Source of the DNA: Liriodendron chinense | Taxonomy: Eukaryota > Streptophyta > Magnoliopsida > Magnoliales > Magnoliaceae | DNA length: 64,000 nt | Assembly (NCBI GenBank): GCA_003013855.2 | Contig: PVNU02001893.1 | Location: 806,001 to 870,000, forward strand | Direction: 5' to 3' | Shown here: positions 21,001 to 32,800 of the stretch, piece by piece | How positions within the stretch are numbered: position 1 is the first letter of the stretch | How the letters are laid out: every line of letters starts with the position of its first letter | Position numbers and translations under genes: made by a program | The notes under the pieces: generated by a model | Seen by the model: only the letters and a program-made list of their open reading frames with translations | Told to the model about the DNA's origin: nothing | Databases searched by the model: none

Positions 21001-24000
21001 CAGATGACATTGAGAACCATGGTTGCAAAGCTGAGAAAACATTTTGACTGTTTGTCGTTACGATGCAAAGCGGCAGGAGAAGTTTGGACGCTCTTCTTTA
21101 AGGCTTTTGGAGTTTTATGAATTATGATTTCTTCCAATCTTTGTTACCAGTTTAATGAATAGTAGGGGGTCAGGCCCTTTCAATATAGAAGTCAACGGTC
21201 AACTGCTGTGGAGCATGATCCATTCACCATATTGTGGAGAATTTGGGAAGAGCATATAATTTTTTTTTTTTTTTTTGTTGGTACTTGGTACCTGATAAAA
21301 ATAGACTCTGTTGATAAAGTGGAATCTATCAATCATCTTGAGGAATCAATCAACTTTCCCGCGATGAATGGGGGCCTTGCAACTCTAGAACTTACTAATG
21401 GATAGATGGCTGGTTTAGCTAGAGATTGGATGGTGGTATTTGATTTGCTTGAGCTTGACAGAGCTGTTTCTTGGATAACTCCTCCATTGAGAAATTGTAA
21501 ATTAAATGTGGATAGAAGCTTAGGAGGATCATCATCATCATAATCAAATCGTTAACCCAACTAATCAAGGTTGGTTACATGAATCCTGTTCCGCCATTCC
21601 AGTCTATCAAGGGCCTATTGCTTCAATTAGACCATAGGTGAGGTCTTTTCTTACTACCTCCAACCACATCGTTTTGGGCCTTCCCCTTGTCTTTTAGAGC
21701 CTTCAACTTGCACCAATTCACTCCTTCTAACCAGCACAGTTCTTGGTCTCTGTTGCACGTGGCCAAACCATCTAAGTCTACTTTTCATCACATTACTTAT
21801 TGGTGCTACTGCTAAGTTCCCTTAAATTTATTCACTTCTAATTCTTTTCTTCCTCGTCTTGTCACTCATCAATCACAACAAATTTGAGTATTTGAGTATT
21901 TGAAAATATCCAAGAAATTTGAGTATTTGAGGCTCCTTAAAGAAATGATGGCAAGGGAGAAATTAAGCTCATCTTTCCAGGCCATCTGGTATAGGCAATT
22001 GCAATGCAGCGGAAATTCGATGCTCCAAAGTAGGACTCAATTTCTTTGAGTCATTCTCCATTTTGGTGGATAGTGGAAGGGGATTTGCAGGATGCAACGG
22101 CATGGGCTTCTTGGTCTTACGCTAGATCTTGGATTATGTTAGTAACACAAGGTCTTTATGTATTCCCTACATACAACTTTTCATATTGTTCCTAGAGAGG
22201 CTAATTAGTTCTTGGATACCCTCCCTAAGGGATGGGTCTTTCCTCTCTATGGGTGTTCTCTATCTCCTTGATGAATGCTGTATTTCCTATTTTCTTCGAT
22301 AAGTATTCCTGCCTAATCTTCTTGAAAAAGAAAAAGAAAAAAGGAAAACAGTATTTCTGTTGCCTGTGTAAAACAAATACCGTGTTGTAATGAAAAATAG
22401 CCATTATGTATGATACCCAGATACAGGATTCAATAATGTGAGTCTGGGCCGAAGAGGAAGGGTTGATGCCTGATGGGCAGCTGGTTGTGAAACTTTTGTG
22501 AATCTACCATTAAAAATCCAACCCAAAGTCCAACACAATCTGACAGGTTTAAATGGTGGGCATGCCTATCCCACCGTTCCCTGCGGTGTGACCCATCTGT
22601 TTTTTTGGATTGGGCTGATTCTTGGGATCCTGGGTAAACTTGATGGGGAACATCTTATGGATAGGTTGGATGTGGTCCCTACATCATAGTGGACCCCAGA
22701 CACCATGTTGTAGATTATGCCTATTCCGCAAATTTTGAGAGGAACCAGCCTCGATTATCAATTAGTTTTTTGATATATTAAAAGTAGGAAGACCTGTATG
22801 GATGCCACTTAAAAAATGAGTTAATCTCATTTTATTGATATCTGTTATGTATTAGAGCTCATAGTCTGGAGTAATTGTTGATGGCTTGTTAGTTGAGCTG
22901 TTAGACATCCAGGGTTCGATCCTTGGTTGTCTTACCCTATAATCGTAAACCTTACCACCTTGGAAGTATCCAAGATTACCAAAAAAAATTGTTGCTTATA
23001 CTTTTAGAGCTCTGTTAAGCCTACATGTGTGTGCAATAAATCTCATGTACATGCCACATGTGATATTATGGTACAATAGGTCTAAGATCCAATCCATTCA
23101 TCAGAACGACACCACTATATTGATGCCCTCACCCAAGAATCAGGTTAATCCACTGGTCAGGTGGGCCACTGTTTGCAAAACAAATGTATGGCTCTGAAAA
23201 ACGTGGCTGAAGTTTTCTAACCCATCTTTTTGTTTCCAATATTGGGGACCAAATGCTGATTGGACCAGATTTTATTTTTGGGAAAACATGTACATGGTCG
23301 GACTGATGGATGGATTAGATCTTGCATGAATGTGCCATTTAGGCACAGTGTGTGGTATATACATGAGCTTTTGCACATGTATGTACGCTTAGCAAAGCTC
23401 ATATTTTTAATCCCTACTGTTGATCTCTAATACGTAATTACGATTAAAATAAAATGAGATGAACTCATTTTGAAGTGGCACCCAAACAGGTGCTAAGAAG
23501 ACTGACAATGTTGCATAATGTAACACTTCGTGGCTGTTACCATTATTACACCCATCATTCTGTATGTTATGACGGTTTTAAATGATATAATGTATTTAAT
23601 TCTATGACAGTCTTGCGTGATGTAGCACTTTGGTTGTTACCATTATTGCATCCGTCATGCTGTCTGTTATGAGGTTTGCAAATGATATAATGTATTCAAT
23701 TCTATAACAGCTGTCATAAAAAATGAAAAAAAAGTAAGAGTAAAGACTTTGATAATGTTACATTGTGTAAGACTGGCTGTTTTTCTTTTTCCTTTCTTTT
23801 TAAATTGACTAGTCTTTTATTGATAATAATGAGCACAAAGGCTCTATTTACAGAAAATTTACATCTCAGCTTAAATGGACCCATCATTTGGATTTTGAGC
23901 AAGAAATCCACCGATTACATTCATCTTTGCCCTTTTATATACATCCACATCTAATTTGCTTTTAATCTTGGAAGTGCCGTGCATTCCTCTCCCTCCAGAT

Positions 24001-27000
24001 ACCCATAACTACTGCCATCATCATTAACTTCCACCACTTAATCTCCTTTTTTGTACCTCAGCCAGGCCACACCAATAAGAGGCCTATAATTGATCCCGGC
24101 ATCCCCCAAGGTGTCCCCATATATGCAATGAATCTTTTCCTCACTTTCGTGGCAAATATGCAGTGGATGAATAAATGATCTACTGTTGAACGGCCTAAAT
24201 CGTGTTTTCGATACAAATTTTGTGTTTATCTTGCCTTGTTAAAATTGAGCACTAGATGAGTATTTATTTAAGGAATTTTATGAAATGCCACCCTGTATTT
24301 TGGTCTAATTAGATAGAACGACTCAATTTTTTTTTTTTTTTCTTTAGATGTCAGCACCCGCATTAGGGGTGTTATGAATGAAGCTCTAAGACTCGATGCG
24401 TCAACTTGAAACTTGGCTGAGTCAACTCGACTCGGTGAGATTTGGAGCAAGAGTTGCAGGGAGACTCGTTACGGGGTTTGACTCGATGTCAACTTGGAAT
24501 GACTTATCAAGTTATCTCGACACGATTCACAGTGACTCAAAACGAGCCACTGCTACATTATGAACATTAATAAAATGTAAATGGGGAGGGAGGGAATTGA
24601 ACCCACAACCTCTACTACAGGAAAGATGAACTTAGCCAGTACCCCATCGAATTGAGTTGGGTTGAGTCTTTCGAGTAAACCCGATCTGGCTGACCATCAA
24701 GTTGAGTCGAGTCTTTGGGTTTTCAAACTATATGTGCAAGTAGCATCAAATGATGTGACTCCTTGGGCTGTCATAGTTAGGCTGTTATATTAGTTGCGGT
24801 GATGTCTCTTAAAATCATCATTTTCTTCACGTCTTTTGAAAATCTAGTGTTGCATGGGGTTCAGTTGTTCTCTTAATTCTTGACATCAGTATTTATCGCT
24901 TGGGGAGGGTTATATGGTGTCATGTTCTATTTGTTATGTTGTCATTGAAGTTCATCACTACATCACCCACTTTTTCCTTTCTTTTTAAGAATATGTAGAG
25001 ATGGGCATTGCAATATATTTTCAGAGATATCTCATTAGATGCTTTTTATTTGTATTTGTAAGTTCTACGTCCCTAAGAGGGAGAAATTGGAGGGGGGAGG
25101 TGCTCATGGTTAATGTTGTGCTCCACTCGAGCTATTATCTGCCTTGTTTTTGGTCGGTGTCTTAAAATGAAGCCGCACAATAGATGTATGGAGTGGATTT
25201 CACACAATCATCACAGTGGGCCCCACAAAGCCTTTCTTGCTGGAAAAGAGTAGGGTGAAATCTGACTGTTTGACCAACAACGGCCACATTTTAGTTACCA
25301 AAATACCTTTACCTTATTTCGAAATGTCTTCCCATGTCTTTTTAATATCCAAAGGTTTCCACCGCTAGGGAAACTGTGGTGGAAAAATGTCCAAAAGCTG
25401 CTCGCATGATATGTAATATTGATTTGGATCCACAGTTAAAATTGTTTGAACATAGAAGGCATTTTCTTTCAAACTATTTGTATTTTTGTGAATACTTTTT
25501 TATTTGGTATTGTTTATGGTTGAATTCATTTTTTTTGTTGGTCTTATTAGGCGCTCATGACCTTTCTCTTTTTCTTGAATAGGTTGTTGCCATCACTGTA
25601 TTCTTCTTGCTAGTTGTTGCGTTTTATGCCTTTTTTGCACCATTTCTTGGTGGGCGTATCTTTGAATATGCTTCAATTGCTGTTTACACTCCTGTGGTAT
25701 GTCAGCTTATCCAACCTTAATACGTGTTTTATTGCACTAATTTTTCATGTAAATGAATTATAAGGTGCCGAGCTGCAACAAATCAGTTTGCGGAGGCATG
25801 GCATTCCATACATATTGGACCATGGTCTGTTGATCCAGACTGTAGATCTGATGGGTCCACATTGGATTGGGCGGTAACCCAAAAATCTTCAGGGTTTGGA
25901 GATCCTAAACCTAAAATCTATTGCCTGCAAATATCAGTCAGGTGAAAATTACAGCAACAGTCATTTCTTGGGGAAAAAATTATAGCAACAGTCTGAAAAC
26001 AGTAAATAGACGAGCAATGGGAGGAATAGGATCTTCCTATCTGGTTCAGTTTGGGCATCGCACATCTAAGGTGGCCCCCCTCAGATCAGCGTCTGGATAG
26101 ACCAAACCATGGGCACACATGTACAGAATCTTGCACATGAAAAAAAACTATATGTTCATTGAGATGAGGCACTGCATTCCATATGTGTTGGGCTATGACT
26201 TGGTGAACACAGATCTAATTGGCCAACATTGGATAGGAGGATGAGCCTAAGAATCTTCTAGGTTTGAAGACCCTAAGGCCTCCATCTTTTGCCTTCAAAT
26301 ATACAGTCAATTGAAAAGGCAGAAACAGCCCTCCGTCAACTGGAAAATGCGCCAAAGATGGAAGAGACAGGATCTTTCAATATAGGACATTTTGGTTTAT
26401 CCTCCATCTAAGGCCAGGGCCCATCAGACCGTTGGTCTGGATAACCAAGCAATGGGCACACATGTACAGAATCATGCGCATCAACCACATGTTCACTGAG
26501 GCTCAGCACCTAATAATTCCTCTTTCTGTTATAAAGATACTGGCTTGTCCTTTTTTTTTTTTTTTTTTTGTTTTTGTTTTTTTTGGGTATTCACTGCCCT
26601 TTATCTCTTGCTTTGTTATTACAGGCAGTTGCAGTTTTTATTCTCTATGTCCGCTGCACAGCTATTAACCCTGCTGATCCTGGGATTTTGGTAAAATTTG
26701 ATGGTGGGTTAACCAATAACCCCAAGGATAATCTTGGGTTGCCGGGTACAAACTTGCCAGGTAATCTCGGCGAAATTCCCATTGGGATGCATTCATCTCC
26801 ATCATCAGCTTGTAGCAGCTCCATAGGAGGCAACTCTAATAGAAAAGCTCCAGTTGGAGAAGCTGGGAGGGTAGATATCCCGATGGGCCGCCCAAGTAAA
26901 AAGTCACGATCTTGCTTCAATGTTGGAGGAATCTTTTGTGCATTGTTTGTAAATGAGGATTGCTGCAGACATGAAGGGGCCACTGAGCAGCAAGCTGCTA

Positions 27001-27541
27001 GGGAGGATGCTCTTTTCTGTACATTGTGCAATGCTGAGGTACAGTTAGAATTTATCATGTTCGTAAGGTGGAATTAAGAATTTATCATTTTTTGTATGGA
27101 GGAATTGTGTGGTCCTCACTCCTAGAATGGATATAGTATGCTAGGGCCTTGAGTTTGTACAAATGGAGCCTATCAGACAGTGATCGAGAATGTTGATATG
27201 AAAAGTCATCATCATCACAGCCTTGTCCCAGCCATTTGGGGTCCGCTTCAAAAATCCTGCATTGCCAATCATTGCTATCTAAGGCACTAACCTCAGTGAG
27301 TGACCAAGGCTCCCTTTTCAACACCTCAATCCCCAATTCCGTTTAGGTTTTCCTCTCATTCTTGTTTTTTCCAGGCCCTTCAATCCCATTCAATGTCCTC
27401 CTCCTCACCATAGCCTTCCCAGGTCTTCGTTGCACATGACCAAACCATTTCAATTTGCTATCCGTTACTTTATCTCTTACTGGGACTACTCCTAGGGTGC
27501 TTCGGATGATCTCATCCTTCTATGCTTCCTAGTCTTCTTCT

Positions 27542-27604
<63 letters not shown>

Positions 27605-28116
27605 TATATTTTTTTTATGCGTCCTAGTCTTCCACCACGTCCATCTCATTCTTGTTATTTTATTTATTTTTTATAATTTCAATATTTTTTAATGTTTTCA
27701 ACACTCAATCTCTGCTCAGGCTACCTCTTAACTGACCTCTAATTTTATTGGTAGTGTCCTCATCAATCTCCCTGTCATTTTGAATGACAAATGCTTTGAG
27801 GAATTTGCTAACCATTGATTTTAACTAAAATCTCACCACTATGACTATTCCTACCAGAGCTGCATTCCGAATACTCTGTCCTGGTTCTACTATTTGTAAA
27901 GCCTTTTAGACGCTTAAAGCCTTCTTCTAGCCTTTAATTCATCAATTGCCCCTTATGTATTTTTGTCGACCAACACCATGTCATCTGCAAACAACATGCA
28001 CCAAGGGCCTCATCGTAGATACTAGCGGTTGTTCACTTATGACTAGCAAGGTATTCCGTAATGGTAACGATGACCATTACCGTTACCTTTACGATAATGG
28101 TTGTGATGGCCGTTAT

Positions 28117-28157
<41 letters not shown>

Positions 28158-29823
28158 AGAAAAAAAAAAAACCTGTATCGGCCCATAATGGACTTTTGGG
28201 TGTGTGTGTGTAACAAGTAATTTTTTCCATGACATAGCCTTGTAACATGTAACGGTTGCCACTGTTACCTTTATGACCTTTTAACGGCCGTTATAGCACA
28301 CACCATTACAAGGGTTAAAGGGTTGCAACTCATTACTCATACACAAGCCATTACTCTTGCAATGACACCCTCATAAATCTTTAATGATGTTGATATATCC
28401 TCAAGGACCCTTTTCCTCATCACCCACCACATAACCTCCCTAGTTACTCTAGCTTATGTTGTCTCTAAATCTATAGAAACCATGCTCAGGTTCTTACTTT
28501 CCATCAATTCTCTAAGAAGAAAAATCATTTCGATTGGTGGCGTTCCTGGCATGAAGTCAAATTAATCTTCCAATGCCCTTGTTTCTTGTGTCAGTCTTTA
28601 ATCCACGACCATCCCAAAACTTCATAGTGTGACTCATACAACAGTAGTTGTTGCAACTTTATATTCATCTCATTTGTTCTTGAAAATAGGTATTACAATG
28701 CTTCTCCTTCACTCTTTTGAATTTTCTTTGTTTTTAAAATTATGTAGGTAAGACTAGTTAACCAAAGAAATCCTATTTCCGGCAGTATCTTTCATACTTC
28801 CATAGGTGTATCTTTTTTCCCACAACTCTCTTTCCTAATCCTTGTTAAAACCACATTTACTTCCGTCGTCTGAATCTGCGATAATACACATGCCCTCCCA
28901 ACACTTCAGAGTCTGAGGTGCCTCCGGCCCCTAGTTCTGTCATCATATTCATTTCTTCATTCAACAACCTCCAAAAAGTCTCTAAACCTCTTACTAACCT
29001 GATTACTCATACGCAAGCCATTTTACTCTTGTAATGGCACCTTCATACATGTCTTTCATCATTATTGCCATCATCATCTAAGCCTTATCCCAACTAATTG
29101 GGGTCAATTACATGAATCCTTTTCCACCATTCCACTCTATCATCATACATGTTTTAGAGATGTTGATTATCACCACCACATAAACTCCCCAGGCACTCTT
29201 TTAATTTATGCTCTCTAAATCTACAGAAACCATGTTTCGATTCTTACTTTCCATCGATTGTCTAAGAAGAAAAATCATTTGATTGGTGGCGTTCCTGCCT
29301 TCCTGGCATGGAGTCAAATTAATCTTCTGATACCCATGTTTCTTGTCTCAGTCTCTAATCCATGACCCTTGAAATTCTTCATGGTGTTTTCAATCTCCTG
29401 TAGTTGGTGCAACTTTATTCATCTCATTTGTTCTCGAAAATAGGTATTGCGATGCTTCTCCTCCGCTCTTTTGGATTATCTTTGCTTTTAGAATTATTTT
29501 GGTAAGACTAGTTAACCAATGAAATACTGTTTCACGCTGTATCCACACTTATCTTTTGTCCCCACAAGCTATGTCTTTCCTGATCCTTGTTAAAGCTCCA
29601 TTTAATTCTGTCATCCACATTCTATGATGATACACATGCTGTCCCAGCCCCTCAGAGTCTGAGGCACCTCTGGCTCGTTATTTATTATCATATTCATATC
29701 TTCATTAAGGTTCTCAACCTCTTACTAATCTGATTTTTTTTTTTATTTTTTATCTAGACCTGTTGACCCTTGTCCATGATGCATTTAATGCAGTTTATAT
29801 CTTTACTATTTCTACTAGTTTTG

Positions 29824-29872
<49 letters not shown>

Positions 29873-32800
29873 CTTGGCCTTACTACGTTTTCTCTTCCTT
29901 ATCATTTTTATGTATTGGATTTTATGGACATGACATGATATTTTTGATCGAATAATTTTTTTTTCCTTTTTCATGAGACGGTATACAAGCCCTAGGAGGT
30001 TTGTCTAGAGACCAGTGATGACTGGTGAGATGCATCTAGGACAACTTTGGGAGAGATTCCCTTAGGTTGTATGTGGTGTCACACTGTATCTCTGCAGTTA
30101 TAATTTTTCCTTTTTTACTCATTCTCTTGCGTCACTGGATCGATTGAAATGTACTGGAGCTTCTAGCCTTGGAAATCAATTGTCTATATTGGCATGCATT
30201 CAAATCTCTATGTTTATGGTTCAAATCTCTATCTTTAAAAACAAAAGGTTACAATTCTGTGTTTGTGCTCCATATTTGGTCATCCATTGGGGGCCCAACA
30301 AATCAGCATTTTTCGAACTGTTGGCCTGTTGGCCCCATGTGTACAAACGCAAGGCCTGAAATTACTCTACATATCACCAGTCCGAGTATCATATAATGCC
30401 CCTTTTTGTAATTCTATCAAGTGCTGTGTATTTTATCTTGCAGATTTAAATTTAATTAATGTGTTTAGCATTATGTGTTGCTTGGGTCCTGTACAATTGA
30501 CACAGATGATTCCAAATCTATTTTGCGTTGAGCCCAATGGGAATAAAAATCTGAAAAGAAATCATGAATCCAATCTGGTCTTTTGTTCAATAAAGAAAAT
30601 ATCAATGATTCTTCATGTCAATGGATATATCTATGTGAGCTAGAATTGGTGATCTGTAGACAATTAGAATTGGTATTCTTTTAAGATCATCTCAGTGGCC
30701 CAGATTATAAGTTGGATTGGCATCCTTTTCTATGCTGATGCTGATGCTGATGCTGATGCTTCTGCCAGAAGTCATCATAGAATGGTTGATTACTCTAGTT
30801 TTTACTTGTTCAAAAGGATTAAGTACATTTATGGGCCGATAGAACCAAGGAGAGGAGAAGATAGTTGTAAGTCGACCCAAGAAGTTTACTCGATTACTTT
30901 TAGTTTAAACCATGGTCAAAAGAAGGAGAACCATCTTTCCAAAAGTAATTTTTTTGGTGAATGTCTAGTAAGGCTTATGCACACATGTGCGCACACACAT
31001 AAAAAAAAAGTATTTTTTGTGCATATGTCTAGTAAGGCTTATCATGTACCAATCAAATGGAAGGGAAATTCTATAGGATAGCTATACGACCAGCCATGCT
31101 TTATGGTACAGAATGTTGGGCAGTTAAGGAGCAACATGTTCATAGGATGAGTGTAGCTGAAATGATGATGTTGATGACTGCAAAGATGAGGAATGATAGA
31201 ATTAGAAATAAATGCATTTGAGGGAACTTAGGAGTAGCACCAATAGGTAATAAGATGTAGGAAAGTAGACTTAGATGGCCTAATCATGTGCAACAAAGAC
31301 CCAGAGCTACAATACAACTCTTAGGAGTGAGTTGGTACAAGTTGAAGGCTCTAATAGGACAGAAGGTCCAAAAGGATGTGGGTGGAAGTATTAAGAAAAG
31401 ACTTGATGACCTATGGTCTAACTGAAGTTATGGCCCTTGATAGAGTGGAATGGAGGAACATGATTCATGTAGCTGACCCCTATTAACTGTAACAAGGCTT
31501 AGATGATGAAGATGTCTAGTAAGGCTTATAGATGCTATACTGTTCCCAATGATTTTGTTGAGGCATATTGATATTGTAGACTTGTAGTACAACATACCTC
31601 TGCATCAAACACATACCATATTTCTAACACCTTTGTTTCAAACATATACCATATTGCCACCCATGGGAGTGTTGTCTATCTGTCCACATTCTCTTGTATG
31701 CTTATTATCATTGTTCAGAGTATTCCCAATATTATCAAAATATCCCCAATATTATCCGTATCTCTAGGTCGGTGATACCGATAACATCGATAGCAATATC
31801 GATAACACTAGTAGTATAAAAAAATTCCAGGTATCGGTTATGTATCGCTAAGTATTGCCAATGTATCAATATCACCAATATTTTTTACTGTGTGAATTCT
31901 AGGTGTCGCTTGTATCACCAATATTTTCAACTACGTAAATTCCAAGTGTCGCTTGTATCTGTAGTAAATTAGTGATATTTTGATGAAATCGCCAATGTAT
32001 CGATATTGCTAAAATTTGTTTATTAAAAAAATCCATTTTTTTTTTTAATGGGTTCATGGTTGTATGTAGTGTTCAAATTGTCGACAATAATATTGATAAT
32101 ATCGCGATATTATTGTTATCGCAAGATGGGCGATATTGAGACCCCAATCTTTTGTTTCCTTTCCAGTTGTCACGATTTCTTGGCGAAATATCGTATGTTG
32201 TTGACATTCTAAAATATCGATGGATGTTTGGATGGAAGGTTAGATGGATAAATGGGATTGATGGGATGGCTGGACTGATTTCTTACGACAGCAGATGCAT
32301 TTGGGCCCCCATTAAATGGAAACTTATTATGTATGCATTCTTTTGTAATTTTTTTAATTCCTAAATATGCAAATATGTGTATTTTAGCATCTTCTGAAGT
32401 TTCATTGAAAAATTCCTTTGTTTTCCTCATGTTTTCCCCAACGTTTCCCTGCATTTTCAGTTATCGGCGATATCGATATTGTTTCCATATCTCCGGCCAG
32501 CAAAACTTGTAGCAATACCGATACTTCAAACACTGCTTATCATAATTTTTTTTTTTTTTTTTTACAATTCACTAATTTCAAACCATATGATGAAGCCCTA
32601 GTTTCTTTTCTTCTGTTACTCGCTGATTAAATGCACAGGTTTCCTTATGAAATTTTCAAATGATTAGCAAATTTCCTGGCTGATATAATTTACATATGCT
32701 TGTTGTGCAGATATCATGTGCTTCCTGTTTGTTCATTGAAGTACTTGTATCCTTGTTTAGTTTGGTTTTCTATCCCACATGCTTCAATGTTTTGCCACAT

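Noticed and set aside
22914..22923. A tRNA gene at the B box
   Set aside because: No acceptor stem pairing or anticodon arm; read as a SINE-like unit.
26645..27058. 137-codon antisense frame opposite exon 3 of the acyltransferase
   Set aside because: A shadow of a real exon; no independent motif.
29770..30643. Several frames of 60-126 codons in intron 3
   Set aside because: Composed of CT-repeat translation or unremarkable sequence, overlapping one another in different registers; no motif.
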